A stretch of 64,000 nucleotides of DNA. Source: Mycolicibacter acidiphilus. Lineage in GTDB: Bacteria; Actinomycetota; Actinomycetes; Mycobacteriales; Mycobacteriaceae. Position numbers and translations under genes: made by a program. The DNA lies in contig NZ_JAHCLR010000025.1 of the NCBI RefSeq assembly GCF_018455725.1, positions 23,868 to 87,867 of the forward strand. Direction: 5' to 3'. The notes beneath the pieces are model-generated. The model saw only the letters and a list, made by a program, of their open reading frames with translations, searched no databases and was not told the DNA's origin. Below, one piece after another: positions 17,327 to 27,946 of the stretch; positions within the stretch are counted from its first letter, which is position 1; every line of letters begins with the position of its first letter.

Positions 17327-20299
17327 TCAGCCGCCGGCCGACGCCCTGATCCGGCCCAGTACGTCCGCGATCGACGCACCGCCGAGCAGATCGGCCACCG
17401 CGAGGTCGTGATCCAGTTCGGCCTTGACCCGCCGATGAAACTCCAGCGCCTGCAACGAGTCCAGACCGATCGCCACCATCGGCAGACCGGTGTCGATGTC
17501 GGCGACGTTCTCGACTCCGATGGCACCGGCGAGCAGGTGCAGCAGGCGATCTTCGAGATCACCACCGGTGAGCATCGGGGGAGCCGGTGATGCTGCGGGC
17601 AGGTCGGCGTCGCCGTCGGGGTCGAGGTCCGCCAGCAGCAGGCCGTACCCGTAGGCACTCAACACCGGCCGAGCGCGCGTCAGATCGAACGCGGCGACCA
17701 CCGTGTTGCGTCGCAACCGATTCAGCCCCACCGCCAGTGCATCGCGGGGCGGCATCGGCAGGATCCCGGTCGCGGTCAGCTTGGCGAAGCCCGCCGGGGA
17801 CAGGTCCAGCGTCGACCACTGCCCCCACTGCACCGAGACGCAGTCCACGCCGTCGGCCCGCAGGTGATCGGCGAGCGCGTCGAGCATCCGGTTGGCCGCC
17901 GCGTACAGGACCTGCCCGCGGCCGCCGATCGTCGCCGCCAGCGATGAGCACAGCAGCACCCGGCAGTGCCCGGTCCGCGGCACCGTGTCGATGATGTGCT
18001 GGGCTGCAACGACCTTCGTCTGCAGCATCGCGGCCGCATCCGGGGCGGTAATCGCAGCGGAGTCCAGATCCCGGTAGGCCATCGCCGCGTGCACGATCAG
18101 ATCCACCGGGGCGTCCCGGCAGCGGTCGGCCAATTCAGCGGTCGCGGCCGGGTCGGTGATGTCGCAGGCCACTACGTCGACCGCCGTCTTGGTTGCGGCC
18201 CGGAGGCGCTCGACGCGCTCACCGGCGGCACCGGATCGGTTCACCAGCGTGAGGCGCCGGGCGCCGAGCCGGGCGAAGTGCTCGGCGAACTCCAGGCCGA
18301 GATTGCCGGTGCCGCCCAGGATCAGCGCGTGATCCGGCGGAGGAGCCGCACCGCCTTCGGTTTCCGCGGGCGGCTCGACGATCCGTTTGACGTGTAGCGC
18401 GCCGTCGCGCAGCGCCAACTCCGATTCGCCGGCGGTGTGCAGGGCCGCGATCACCGCGGTCGGGTCGATCGGACCGATCGGCAGATCCAGATGCCGGAAC
18501 GCCACCCGGGGATGTTCGGCGCCGACGCTGCGGAACCCGGCGGCGATACCGGCTGCTCCCGCGCACGGCGCAGTGTTCTCACCGACCGGTTCACCACCGA
18601 CGGTCACCAGCCAGCAGTCGGTGACTGCGGCGGTCAGCGCATCCGCCCAGGGCCGGTCGACGAAGAACCTCGCCACCGCGTCGGTGTCGGCATCCGCCGG
18701 GACGAATACCACCAGCGTCGGGTAATCCCCACTGCCGGATTCGATTCGGCGGGCGGTGGCACCCAGATCCGCGGCCGCGTCACACAGGCCGTCGGCCAGG
18801 TCGGCGCAGCGCCCGGTCCAGTCGAGCAGCCCGAGCGAGCGCGGCGGGGTCAGCGATCGGCGGGTCAGCCGGTCCCAGCGTTCGATCAGCAGCCGGGGTG
18901 TCCCGGATTCCGGTTGGCGGTTCTGTTGGGCTGGTTGGGCCGGGCCGCTGTCGTAGGGCAGCCACAGTGGCATCCGGCTCATCGCGCTGGTGGGGAAGTC
19001 CGGGAGCGGCCGCGTCGGCACCCCAGCGGGTTCGCCTGCCAGCAGCTCCCACCGGTACGCCGGATTGCGCAGTGCCACCCGGATCAGGTTGCGGCTGAAC
19101 GCCGACAGATCGGCCGCCGTGCGCTCCGAGGTGCCGACCACCAGGCCGTCGACGCCGGCCGCGGCCAGGTTCTCCTCGACGGCCAACTGCAGGGTGGGGT
19201 GTTCGGAGAGCTCCACCAGCGTCGACACCCGATCCGCGGCAGCGGCCGCGACCGCCCGGTCGAAGCGAACGGTGTTGCGCAGGTTCGCAAGCCAATACTG
19301 TGCGGCGGACAATTCGGGATCGGCCGGGCCACCCAGGGTACCGCCGAACCAGCTGATCCCGGTGTCGGCGAACCTCGGCTGCTCCAGCGACGCGGACAGC
19401 AACCCCAGCACCCGGTCACCGATCCGGTCGATCCAGCTGGTGTGCGCCGGATAGCCGACCCGCAGCAACCGGGCGAACGTTCCGGCGGCGGTGAACGAAT
19501 CCACCACGGCGGCAACCGTGTCGCGATCGCCGGAGATGCCGGTCAGCCCCGGCGAGTTCACCACGGACACCTCCGCCCACCCCGGCTGCCCGGCCAGTGC
19601 GGCGGTGCAGCGATCCTGATCGGCCGCGATCACGGCCATCGCGAAGTCGTCGGTGGCCGCGGCGTCGACCGCCGCAGCCCGCACCATGACGGCCCGCGCG
19701 GCGTCGTCGAGGGTGACCGCACCGGCGACGTAGGCGGCGGCGATCTCACCCTGACTGTGCCCGATCACCGCCGCCGGCGCGATGCCGCAGTCGCGCCACA
19801 TCGCCGCCAGCGCCGCCATCTGGATGAACAGCGCCGGCTGCACCAGTCCGGCGCGGCCGGTGTCCGGGCAGTCGTCGTCGAGCAGATAGCGCAGCGGGGC
19901 CGCCGGGAACGCCGCCGCGCAACGATCCGCCTCGGCCCGGTAGGCCGGCACCGTGTCGTAGTACAGCCGGCCCATCCCCGGACGCTGCCCACCCTGGCCG
20001 GGGAACACCAACCCCACCCGCCCGGCGGTGGCGACGGCGAAGTGCACCCCGGGGTGATCGCGGCCGTCGACCACCGCCTGCCAAGCCGTGAGCAGTTCGG
20101 CACGGTCGCGGACCAGCGCCACCGTGCGGTGCCGCCGGACGTCACGGGTGCGAAACAGCATGGCGGCAACGGCATCCGGGGTCACACCCGGATGCTCGGT
20201 CAGGTAGTGGAGCAGCGCCGCGACGTCGGCCCGCAGCAGGTCAGGGCTGGCGGCCGAGACCAGCACCGGGACGGTGCCGTCCGGCAGTCGGTGGCTCAC
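17327..20299 (-). CDS. mbtD: Mycobactin polyketide synthase MbtD (AT-KR-ACP)
   Basis: 990 residues. The N-terminal acyltransferase domain has VFPGQGGQ near 100 and the active-site GHSQGE near 185. A ketoreductase domain holds GGTGNLG near 660 and the catalytic Tyr/Asn in YAAANRML near 790. A C-terminal carrier domain carries the phosphopantetheine Ser in GLDSLQA near 945. With the separate ketosynthase MbtC it makes the beta-hydroxy acyl unit of mycobactin. The GTG start at 20299 overlaps the mbtC stop (GTGA). M. tuberculosis MbtD is of similar size and domain order. Confidence 0.93.
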   Translation of the reverse strand: MSHRLPDGTVPVLVSAASPDLLRADVAALLHYLTEHPGVTPDAVAAMLFRTRDVRRHRTVALVRDRAELLTAWQAVVDGRDHPGVHFAVATAGRVGLVFPGQGGQRPGMGRLYYDTVPAYRAEADRCAAAFPAAPLRYLLDDDCPDTGRAGLVQPALFIQMAALAAMWRDCGIAPAAVIGHSQGEIAAAYVAGAVTLDDAARAVMVRAAAVDAAATDDFAMAVIAADQDRCTAALAGQPGWAEVSVVNSPGLTGISGDRDTVAAVVDSFTAAGTFARLLRVGYPAHTSWIDRIGDRVLGLLSASLEQPRFADTGISWFGGTLGGPADPELSAAQYWLANLRNTVRFDRAVAAAAADRVSTLVELSEHPTLQLAVEENLAAAGVDGLVVGTSERTAADLSAFSRNLIRVALRNPAYRWELLAGEPAGVPTRPLPDFPTSAMSRMPLWLPYDSGPAQPAQQNRQPESGTPRLLIERWDRLTRRSLTPPRSLGLLDWTGRCADLADGLCDAAADLGATARRIESGSGDYPTLVVFVPADADTDAVARFFVDRPWADALTAAVTDCWLVTVGGEPVGENTAPCAGAAGIAAGFRSVGAEHPRVAFRHLDLPIGPIDPTAVIAALHTAGESELALRDGALHVKRIVEPPAETEGGAAPPPDHALILGGTGNLGLEFAEHFARLGARRLTLVNRSGAAGERVERLRAATKTAVDVVACDITDPAATAELADRCRDAPVDLIVHAAMAYRDLDSAAITAPDAAAMLQTKVVAAQHIIDTVPRTGHCRVLLCSSLAATIGGRGQVLYAAANRMLDALADHLRADGVDCVSVQWGQWSTLDLSPAGFAKLTATGILPMPPRDALAVGLNRLRRNTVVAAFDLTRARPVLSAYGYGLLLADLDPDGDADLPAASPAPPMLTGGDLEDRLLHLLAGAIGVENVADIDTGLPMVAIGLDSLQALEFHRRVKAELDHDLAVADLLGGASIADVLGRIRASAGG

Positions 20300-21585
20300 G
20301 GTCGCACCTCCGGCATGGCGATGATCGCGTGGGCGTTGGCGCCGCCGGCCCCGAACGACGACACCGCCCCGTAGTGCATGCCGTCCACAGCCGGGAAGGG
20401 CTGCGTGGTGTCGGCCAACCGCAGACCGGTGCGGGCCCAGTCCACCTCGGTGGTGGGCCGGTCGGCGAACAGGGTGGGTGGGATGCGGCCGTGCCGGCCG
20501 GACAGCAGCAGTTTGGCCAGGCCGAGGATGCCGGCGGCGGCCTGGGCGTGCCCGGCGTTGGATTTGATCGAACCGATCCTCGCGGTGCTGCCGGCGGCGC
20601 CGTAGGTTCCGGCCAGCGCCAACAACTCCACCGGGTCGCCCATCGGCGTTGCCGTGCCGTGGCCTTCGATCATCCCGATGTCCGCGCCGTCGACACCGGC
20701 CGCGGACAGGGTCTTCTCGATCAGCTTCCGCTGCGCCTGCAGGCGGGGAACCAGGATCGGCTGGCCGGCGCCGTTGTGGTTGGTGCGCACCGCCCGGATC
20801 TCGCCGAGCACGTCGTGGCCGAGTCGGGTTGCCCGCGAACGCCGTTCGATCAGCACCAGCGCGGCGCCCTCACCCCACACGGTTCCGGTGGCGCAGTCGG
20901 AGTAGGCCCGGCAGTGCCCGTCGGTCGACAGGCCGTTGAGCCGGGAGAACTCGTAAAACGCTGCCGGCGAACCCATCACGCAGGTGCCGCCGGCCAACGC
21001 CCACTCCACCTCGTCGGACGCCACGGCGTTGCAGGCCAGTTGCAGCGCGGTCAGCGACGACGCGCACGCGGTGTCGACACTGATCGACGGCCCGGTCAGG
21101 CCGAGGCTGTGTGAGATGCGGCCCGCGGCGCCCAACTGGCCGAGGCTGGTGATCCGGTGCCCGGTGTGCTCGTCGGCCACCGCCACCCGCGGCCCGTACT
21201 CCATCGGCGAGATGCCGATGAACACACCGGCTTCGGCGCCGCTGACCGTGGCCGGGTTGATCCCGGAGCTCTCCAGGACCTTCCACGCCAGTCGCATCGC
21301 GACCCGCTGCTGCGGCTGGATCACCAGCGCCTCACGCACCGTGATCCCGAACAGGCCGGGGTCGAATGAGGCTGCGTCATCAAGGAATCCACCGGCGTCG
21401 CAGACCCGCCCCCAACCGTCCATCCGGTCCAGCGTCAGCAGGTCGTCCAGCGGCCAGCCGCGGTCGCGGGGGAGCGGGCCGATCAGCTCCCGGGATTCGG
21501 TGAGCGCGGTCCACAGCGCCGCCGGGGTGTCGATGCCGCCGGGAGCCTCCACGGCCAGCCCCGCGATGACGACCGGATCGGTCAC
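20296..21585 (-). CDS. mbtC: Mycobactin ketosynthase MbtC
   Basis: 429 residues of the beta-ketoacyl synthase family with the Cys-His-His triad: DTACASSL, EGHGTATPMGDP and KSNAGHAQAAAG. It performs the decarboxylative condensation with the extender loaded by MbtD, forming the polyketide link of mycobactin. GTG 21585 overlaps the mbtT stop (GTGA) and is preferred over an upstream in-frame ATG at 21600. Middle gene of mbtT-mbtC-mbtD. Confidence 0.93.
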   Translation of the reverse strand: MTDPVVIAGLAVEAPGGIDTPAALWTALTESRELIGPLPRDRGWPLDDLLTLDRMDGWGRVCDAGGFLDDAASFDPGLFGITVREALVIQPQQRVAMRLAWKVLESSGINPATVSGAEAGVFIGISPMEYGPRVAVADEHTGHRITSLGQLGAAGRISHSLGLTGPSISVDTACASSLTALQLACNAVASDEVEWALAGGTCVMGSPAAFYEFSRLNGLSTDGHCRAYSDCATGTVWGEGAALVLIERRSRATRLGHDVLGEIRAVRTNHNGAGQPILVPRLQAQRKLIEKTLSAAGVDGADIGMIEGHGTATPMGDPVELLALAGTYGAAGSTARIGSIKSNAGHAQAAAGILGLAKLLLSGRHGRIPPTLFADRPTTEVDWARTGLRLADTTQPFPAVDGMHYGAVSSFGAGGANAHAIIAMPEVRP

Positions 21586-22331
21586 GCGGGCTGCCCGCAC
21601 GACATCAGCAACTCCGCCACCGCGGACTGGTGGTCGCGCAGGAAGAAGTGACCGCCGTCGAACACGGTGATGTCGACGCTGGGCGAGTGGCCGTTCCAGC
21701 CGTACAGGTCGGCCAGGGTGACGTAGGGGTCGGCATCGCCGCCGAGCACCCGGATCGGGGCGGCCACCGTGACGCCGTCGGCGCAGCTGTAGGCGTCGAA
21801 CGCGGCGTAGTCGGCGCGGATCGCCGGCAGCGCCAGCCGCATCAGGTCGGGGTTGGCGAACACCGCGCTATCGGTGCCCTCCAGGCCGGCCAGGTGAGCG
21901 AGGATCTCGTCGTCGCCGGTCGGGTGCGGGGGTTTGGCGGCGACCCGCGACGGCGCGACGGCCGCCGAGACGGTCAGCCCGCGCACCGGGAGGCCGGCGG
22001 CGTCGGCGAGCCGGGTGAACTCGAACGCGACCAGGCCGCCCATGCTGTGCCCGAACGTCACCAGCGGGGTGCCGGTGTTGTGCTCGGAGGTCTGGAAGTC
22101 CGCGAAAGCGCCGGCGGCCAGCTCCGCCAGCGACGTGCACGCCGGCTCGGCCGCCCGGTCCTGGCGGCCCGGGTACTGGACGACCAGAACGGTGAAGTGC
22201 GCGCTGAGCGCTTTGGCGAAGTCCCGGTACGCCGAGGCGCCCGCCCCGGCGTGCGGGAAGACCAGCAGGGTGGGCAGACCGTCAGCCGCGGGGCGGTGGA
22301 ACCGCCGGACCCAGCTCACCACCCGCGCCAT
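21582..22331 (-). CDS. mbtT: Type II thioesterase MbtT
   Basis: 249 residues, alpha/beta hydrolase of the GrsT-type editing thioesterases: TLLVFPHAGAGASAYR, nucleophile elbow VTFGHSMGGLVAFEF and the catalytic His in DGGHFFLRDH. It hydrolyses misprimed or stalled intermediates from the MbtB/D/E/F carrier domains. Here it may matter more than usual because MbtB has no fused thioesterase. ATG 22331 has GGAGGAAGG upstream and an IdeR box about 34 bp upstream. Confidence 0.9.
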   Translation of the reverse strand: MARVVSWVRRFHRPAADGLPTLLVFPHAGAGASAYRDFAKALSAHFTVLVVQYPGRQDRAAEPACTSLAELAAGAFADFQTSEHNTGTPLVTFGHSMGGLVAFEFTRLADAAGLPVRGLTVSAAVAPSRVAAKPPHPTGDDEILAHLAGLEGTDSAVFANPDLMRLALPAIRADYAAFDAYSCADGVTVAAPIRVLGGDADPYVTLADLYGWNGHSPSVDITVFDGGHFFLRDHQSAVAELLMSCGQPA

Positions 22332-22364
22332 CCCCGACCTTCCTCCGACACAACCCCGTTGAAC

Positions 22365-22383
22365 TTAGCGAAGGCTAACATTA
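22365..22383 (-). promoter_or_regulatory. IdeR-type iron box upstream of mbtT-mbtC-mbtD
   Basis: TTAGCGAAGGCTAACATTA matches the IdeR consensus at 14 of 19 positions by hand count. It overlaps the last codons of mbtK, so mbtT-C-D can be iron-regulated independently of mbtK. Confidence 0.75.
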
Positions 22384-22941
22384 CTCGCGATCGCGGATCA
22401 GCAGCGCTGCGCGCTTGTGCGGGAGCTCGAGGATCCCGGCGCGGTGGAATCCGGCCAACTCCGCCGTCTTGATCAGCCGTTCGTTGCCGGCGTCGGGCTC
22501 ACCGACCACCCGGGTGGCCAGCGGGTCGGCGTCCAGCTGCCAGCCGGCGACCGCCCGCAGCAGGTCGGCGGCGAGCCGGCGCCCGCGGCACTCGGCCGGC
22601 CCGACCAGGAAGTGCACGCCCGCGTCGTGCGGGCGGGCGGCGTAGTGCTGCGCCAGCGGGTCGAGGTCGGCGCGGTACAGCTCCCAGTAGCTGATCGGAA
22701 CCTCGTTCAGCGCGCCGACGTACGGCGTGGAGTGGGTGGTGTCCTGCTGTTCACGCAGGTAGGCCTCGATCTGGTCGCGTGGCCACGCCTTGTGCCAGAA
22801 CTGCGCCACCTCGGGGTCGTTCATCCACGCGTGCAGCAGATCGAGGTCCTGCGCGATGTCGAGCGCCCGCAACGTGAACGCCCCGGACAGGCCCGGGAGG
22901 TCCAGCGTCAGCCGACGCTCCTGCAGGTCCTGCGTGTCCAT
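22381..22941 (-). CDS. mbtK: Lysine N6-acyltransferase MbtK-like (GNAT, IucB/AlcB type)
   Basis: 186 residues related to Rv1347c/MbtK and the siderophore acyltransferases. Seen: LLHAWMNDPEVAQFWH, PISYWELYRADLDPLAQHY, GVHFLVGPAECRGRRLAADLLRA (acetyl-CoA-binding turn) and a C-terminal AGFHRAGILELPHKRAALL. It should attach the fatty acyl chain to the epsilon nitrogen of the mycobactin lysine. In M. tuberculosis mbtK lies in a separate mbt-2 locus; here it is in the core cluster, divergent from mbtE. ATG 22941 follows GGGAGG. Confidence 0.83.
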   Translation of the reverse strand: MDTQDLQERRLTLDLPGLSGAFTLRALDIAQDLDLLHAWMNDPEVAQFWHKAWPRDQIEAYLREQQDTTHSTPYVGALNEVPISYWELYRADLDPLAQHYAARPHDAGVHFLVGPAECRGRRLAADLLRAVAGWQLDADPLATRVVGEPDAGNERLIKTAELAGFHRAGILELPHKRAALLIRDRE

Positions 22942-22975
22942 CCCGGCTGCCTCCCGACCCGATCGAAACCGATGG

Positions 22976-22994
22976 TTAGCCTAGCCTATGCTAA
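22976..22994 (+). promoter_or_regulatory. IdeR-type iron box between mbtK and mbtE
   Basis: TTAGCCTAGCCTATGCTAA matches the consensus at 14 of 19 positions by hand count. It covers a -10-like TATGCT (22987-22992) that stands 7 nt before GTG 23000, placing the operator on the mbtE-F-B core promoter. It probably also represses divergent mbtK. Confidence 0.75.
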
Positions 22995-22999
22995 GCGGC

Positions 23000-25900
23000 G
23001 TGGATTCCCGGGCCGTGCACGATCGCCGTCGCGAACTGCTGCGTCGCCGTCTCGCCGAGCGGGGCCTGGTCGACGTGGATCCGACCGCGCAGGAGACGCC
23101 CGCCGCGGCGCCGGCGCTGCGCGCGGGGGAACGCTACCCGCTCTCACCCGGTCAGCGCCGGATGTGGTTCCTGCAGGCGCTCGACGCCGCCGACACCACG
23201 CTGAACATCGGGGTCTGCTACCGGCTGATCGGCGCGGTGGACCCGGCGCGGCTGCGGCGTGCCTTCGACGACGTCGTCACCCGGCACAGCATCCTGCGCA
23301 CCCGCTACGGGGTCGACGAATCCGGTGAGCCCTACCAGGTTTTCGGCGACGTGCCGCTCGACTGGGCACAGCAGGATCGCAGCGACTGGCGGGACGCGGT
23401 TACGCAGGACGTCGACCGACCGTTCGACCTCACCGCGGACCCGCCCATCCGGATACTGCTGATCCGCACCGGCGCAGCGGAATTCGTGCTGTCACTGGTG
23501 GTGCACCACATCTGCTGGGACGACGACTGCTGGGCGGTGTTCTTCGACGAGCTCAGCCGCGCCTACAACGGCGCCGTGCCGGACGGCGCCGCGCCGCAGT
23601 ACGCGGCGGTGTTCGACCGCATTCCGGTACCCGACGACACCGATCTCGACCACTGGCGGCAGGCGCTGCACCCGCTGCCCGACGCCGTCGAACTGCCCGG
23701 GCATCGCGCCGCGCAACCGACCCGCCGGGCCGACCACCGGACCCAGGCGGTGCCCGCCGACCTGTTCGCGGCGGTGGAGGAATTCGCACGATCCCGGTCG
23801 GCGTCACCGTTCATGGTGCTGCTCAGTGCATTCGGTGCCCTGGTCGGTCGCTACGCCGACGCGTCGGACTTCCTGGTCGCGGTCCCGGTGACCGACCGCC
23901 CGGCGGGCACCGAGACGGTCCTCGGCTACTTCGGGAACACGCTGCTGCTGCGGCTGACCGGCGATCCGGCGGCGACGTTCGCGTCATCGGTCGACGCGGT
24001 CCGCGGCACCTGCCTGGCGGGTTTCGCCCACTCGTCCGTCGGCATCGACCGGGTGATCGGCGCGGTCAACCCGGACCGTGCCGCCGGACACGACGGTCTG
24101 GCCGGCATGGTGCAACTCGGATTCAGCATGCGCAAGAGCGCCAACGGTTTCGCGTTCGACGGCATCACCGCCGAGCAACTGGAGCCGGCCGCGGGCAGCG
24201 CGCCGATCCCGCTGTCGCTGGCGGTCGTCGCCGAACCCGACGGGGCGTACCTCGAACTCGAATATCAGGCCGATGTGCTCGACGGCGCCCTGGTCGAGCG
24301 GTTCGCCGATCACTACCTGCGGCTGCTGGGAGCGGCGCTGCGCGAACCGGACCGGCGCCTGGCCGGCCTCGACATGCTCGGTCCCGACGAGCGTGCCGCG
24401 ATCCTCGCGCAGTCACACGGCACGTCCGCGGTCGTCGGTGATGTCACGATGATCGCCCTGCTGGAGGCGACTGCAGCGGCCCGCCCCGATGCGACGGCGC
24501 TGGTCGCCGCCGGCACCGAACTGACCTACCCCGACCTGCACCGGCGAGCGAACCGGTTGGCCCGCTGGCTGATCGGGGGTGGCGCCGGGCCGGAGGACGT
24601 GGTCGGGCTGCAGCTGGGCAACTCCACCGAGTTCATCGTCGCGATGCTGGCGGTCCTCAAAGCCGGCGCGGGGTATCTGCCGATCGACCCGGGCTACCCG
24701 GCTGACCGCATCGCCTACCTCCGCGACGACGCCGCGCCCCGGATCACGCTCGACCCAGCCGCGTTGCAGGCCGCTGAGCGGGCGGCGGCCGGGCTGCCCG
24801 ACACCGCGGTGTGCGACGCGGATCGGGTGCGACCGCTGCGGCCGGACAACCTCGCCTACGTCATCTACACCTCCGGCACCACCGGGCGGCCCAAGGGCGT
24901 CGCGGTGACCCACGCGGCCGTCGCCGACCACATCCGGGGTTTCGCCGCCGAATGGAGCATGACCGCCGAGGACCGGCTGCTGCAGATGGCGTCGGTGAGC
25001 TTCGACGCCTCGGCGGCCGAGATCTTCCTGACCCTGTATCTCGGCGCGACACTGGTGCTGCCCGACCCCGATGCCCTCGGGGACGTCGACCGGATCGCCG
25101 AAACCGTTGAACGCCAGCGGGTCACGGTGCTGCAGATGGTGCCGTCGCTGCTGGGCACGCTGCTGAAGCTGCCGCCGAACGGGGTGTGGCGGCAACTGCG
25201 GCACCTGCCGGTGGGCGGGGAGGCGCTGCCCGGTCGGCTCGCCGACGACTTCGTCGCGCAGCACCCCGGGGTGGGGCTGCGCAACCACTACGGCCCCACC
25301 GAGGCGGTGATCTGCGCGACCCATCAGCCGGTGGACCGCGAGTACGGCACCGCGACCGTGCCGATCGGCGTGCCGAACCGCAACGTCCGCGCTTACGTCC
25401 TGGACCGGCAGCTGCAACTCGTGCCGACCGGGGTCGTCGGCGAGCTCTACCTGGGCGGACCGCAGCTGGCCCGCGGCTACCTGCACCGGGCCGGCCTGAC
25501 CGCACAACGCTTCGTCGCCGACCCGTTCGATCCCGGTGCGCGACTGTACCGATCCGGTGACCTGGTGCGCCGCAACAATTCCGGCGAACTGGAGTTCGTC
25601 GGGCGCAGCGATGAGCAACTCAAGGTCCGCGGCATCCGGGTCGAACCCGGTGAGATCGAGTCGGTGCTCGCGGGACACCCGGGGGTGCGGGACTGCCGCG
25701 TCGTCGCCGACGGGGGCGCCCTGAGCGCATACCTGGTCGGTGACGCGGACCTCGACGTCGGCGGGGTTCGGGCGCACGCCGCCGCGGCGCTGCCGGAGTA
25801 CCTGGTGCCGGGTGCGTTCGCGGTGCTCGACGCGCTGCCGCTGACGGTCGGCGGGAAACTGGACCGCCGGGCGCTGCCGGCCGCCATCGCGGCGCCGTCC

Positions 25901-27946
25901 GGCGACCACCGCGAACCGGGCACCCCCACCGAACGCCGGATCGCCGCGATCTTCGCCGCACTGTTCGAGCGGGACCGGATCGGCGCCGACGACTCGTTCT
26001 TCGCGCTCGGCGGGCACTCGCTGCTGGCCGCCCGGCTGGTGGCGCAGCTGCGCGCGGAATTCGGTGTGGAACTGGCGATCCGGGCGGTGTTCGAGACACC
26101 GACACCGGCCGGGCTGGCGGCGCGGCTGGTCGAGCAGTTCCGGACCGAATTCGACCTGGACCTCGACGACCTGGACGGCCTGGACGCCGCCGAGGACCTG
26201 GCTCCGGGACGCCCCGAACTGGTTGCCGCGCATCGCTCGGACCGCATCCCGCTGTCCTACTCGCAACTGGCCGGCTGGTTTCAGTACCGCCTCGAAGGCG
26301 CCCGCGAGGCGTTCGCCATGCCGCTCACCCTGCGGATCAGCGGCCCGCTCGACGACGACGCGCTGGAACGGGCGCTGAACGACGTGGCCGCCCGCCACGA
26401 AGCGCTGCGCACCACATTCGTCGAACACGACGGGGTGCCCTACCAGGTGATCCACTCCGCGGGGCCGGTCCGCCTGACCCGGCAGCCGGTGGCGCCGACC
26501 GGGGTCGACGCGGCCGTCGCCGAACTGCGCCGCGGGGGGCTGAACCCGCAGACCGGGCCGCTGATCGCCGCCGCCCTGCTCACCGTCGACGCGCAGACCC
26601 ACACCCTCGCGATCATCGTTCACCACCTGGTCTGCGACCACGTCTCACTCGGTGTGATCGTCGACGACCTGTGCGCCGCCTACCGCGCCCGGCGGGCCGG
26701 ACAACTCCCGAACCTGCCGGATCTGCCGCTGCAGTTCGCCGATTACGCACTGTGGCAACGGAACGCCTTCGACACCGGCGACGGCTGGGGGCAGGCGGAA
26801 CTCACCGCCCGGCGCGACGCGCTGGCCGGCCTGCCCGACGAGGTGTCGATCCCGCCGGACCGGCTGCGCCGGCTCGCGCTGAGCCGGCAGAGCGAGATCG
26901 GCGCGTTCACCGTGCCCGCGGCGCAGCGGATCGCGTTGCTGCGCCTCGCCGACGACTGCGGCGTCACCGAATTCATGGCCTGCCACGCCGCCGTCGCGGT
27001 GTGGTTGCAGGCGCTGGGCGCCGGGAGTGACATCGCGATCGGCAGCCCCGCCGCCGCACGCGTCGAGCCGGGAACCGAGCACCTGGTCGGTCTGCTCGCG
27101 AACGCGGTGGTGCTGCGCACCGGCCTGACCGGCGACCCGAGTCTGCGCGACGTGCTCACCCGCAGCCGGGACGCGGTCCTCGACGCGTTCGCCCACCAGG
27201 AGGCGCCGATCGAACGGCTCGTCGACGCGGTGAAGCCCGCGCGATCCGGATTCCGGAACCCGCTGTACCAGACGATGATTCACTACCGTGGTCCGGACTG
27301 GTCGACGCAGCCGCGGGAACTGGTCCCGGGCACGACGCTGACCGGCGTGCCGGCAGAGTTCACCGGGTCGCTGATGGACGTGGACCTGGGCATGACCGTG
27401 ACCGCTGCCGGCGAGCTGGCGGTACGGGTCGTCGCCAACGCCGACCTGTACGAGCCGGCCACCGTCGCACACCTGGCCGACGCGCTGCAGGCGGTGTTCA
27501 CGGCGTACGCCACGCACCCCGATCTGCCGCTGTCGCAGCTGCGGCTGCTGCCCGACGACGTCCTGGCCCAGGTGCTGGCCGAACCGGCCCCGGTCATCGT
27601 GGAATCGGTGTCCCGCGCCGTGGATTCGGCGGCGGCGGAACGGATCCTGATCGCACTGCTGGAGGAGTTGCTGGAGATCGACGACGTGGACGCCGAGGAC
27701 AACTTCTTCGCGCTCGGCGGCGACAGCATCACCTCGATCAAATGGGCGGCCGCGGCCGCCACGCACGACCTCACGATGACGCCCGCAATGGTGTTTGAGC
27801 ACGCCACGATCGGTGAACTCGCCGTCGCAGTCGGCGGCCCCGCCGCAGCGGCCACCGACGACCGATCCCACGCGCCGATGAGCGCGTCCGGACTGGACGC
27901 CGACGCACTCGCACAACTCACTTCGGCCTGGAACGGCCGGCAGTGA
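23000..27946 (+). CDS. mbtE: Mycobactin nonribosomal peptide synthetase MbtE (C-A-PCP-C-PCP)
   Basis: About 1648 residues. The order is condensation (HHICWDDD near 169), adenylation (ATP loop [12 protein letters not shown], then [10 protein letters not shown] and YRSGDLVRR), carrier ([10 protein letters not shown], Ser about 1007), second condensation (HHLVCDH near 1208) and a second carrier (GGDSITS, Ser about 1576). It incorporates a lysine into mycobactin. GTG 23000 is preferred over the in-frame ATG at 22988 because that ATG lies inside the IdeR box and TATGCT is 7 nt upstream of the GTG, suggesting a leaderless mRNA. Both condensation motifs deviate from HHxxxDG at the Gly (Asp or His). 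The stop overlaps mbtF. Confidence 0.92.
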   Translation: MDSRAVHDRRRELLRRRLAERGLVDVDPTAQETPAAAPALRAGERYPLSPGQRRMWFLQALDAADTTLNIGVCYRLIGAVDPARLRRAFDDVVTRHSILRTRYGVDESGEPYQVFGDVPLDWAQQDRSDWRDAVTQDVDRPFDLTADPPIRILLIRTGAAEFVLSLVVHHICWDDDCWAVFFDELSRAYNGAVPDGAAPQYAAVFDRIPVPDDTDLDHWRQALHPLPDAVELPGHRAAQPTRRADHRTQAVPADLFAAVEEFARSRSASPFMVLLSAFGALVGRYADASDFLVAVPVTDRPAGTETVLGYFGNTLLLRLTGDPAATFASSVDAVRGTCLAGFAHSSVGIDRVIGAVNPDRAAGHDGLAGMVQLGFSMRKSANGFAFDGITAEQLEPAAGSAPIPLSLAVVAEPDGAYLELEYQADVLDGALVERFADHYLRLLGAALREPDRRLAGLDMLGPDERAAILAQSHGTSAVVGDVTMIALLEATAAARPDATALVAAGTELTYPDLHRRANRLARWLIGGGAGPEDVVGLQLGNSTEFIVAMLAVLKAGAGYLPIDPGYPADRIAYLRDDAAPRITLDPAALQAAERAAAGLPDTAVCDADRVRPLRPDNLAYVIYTSGTTGRPKGVAVTHAAVADHIRGFAAEWSMTAEDRLLQMASVSFDASAAEIFLTLYLGATLVLPDPDALGDVDRIAETVERQRVTVLQMVPSLLGTLLKLPPNGVWRQLRHLPVGGEALPGRLADDFVAQHPGVGLRNHYGPTEAVICATHQPVDREYGTATVPIGVPNRNVRAYVLDRQLQLVPTGVVGELYLGGPQLARGYLHRAGLTAQRFVADPFDPGARLYRSGDLVRRNNSGELEFVGRSDEQLKVRGIRVEPGEIESVLAGHPGVRDCRVVADGGALSAYLVGDADLDVGGVRAHAAAALPEYLVPGAFAVLDALPLTVGGKLDRRALPAAIAAPSGDHREPGTPTERRIAAIFAALFERDRIGADDSFFALGGHSLLAARLVAQLRAEFGVELAIRAVFETPTPAGLAARLVEQFRTEFDLDLDDLDGLDAAEDLAPGRPELVAAHRSDRIPLSYSQLAGWFQYRLEGAREAFAMPLTLRISGPLDDDALERALNDVAARHEALRTTFVEHDGVPYQVIHSAGPVRLTRQPVAPTGVDAAVAELRRGGLNPQTGPLIAAALLTVDAQTHTLAIIVHHLVCDHVSLGVIVDDLCAAYRARRAGQLPNLPDLPLQFADYALWQRNAFDTGDGWGQAELTARRDALAGLPDEVSIPPDRLRRLALSRQSEIGAFTVPAAQRIALLRLADDCGVTEFMACHAAVAVWLQALGAGSDIAIGSPAAARVEPGTEHLVGLLANAVVLRTGLTGDPSLRDVLTRSRDAVLDAFAHQEAPIERLVDAVKPARSGFRNPLYQTMIHYRGPDWSTQPRELVPGTTLTGVPAEFTGSLMDVDLGMTVTAAGELAVRVVANADLYEPATVAHLADALQAVFTAYATHPDLPLSQLRLLPDDVLAQVLAEPAPVIVESVSRAVDSAAAERILIALLEELLEIDDVDAEDNFFALGGDSITSIKWAAAAATHDLTMTPAMVFEHATIGELAVAVGGPAAAATDDRSHAPMSASGLDADALAQLTSAWNGRQ

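Noticed and set aside
24413-26641. A 742-codon frame antisense to mbtE
   Set aside because: Shadow of the NRPS gene; composition only, no motif or start signal.
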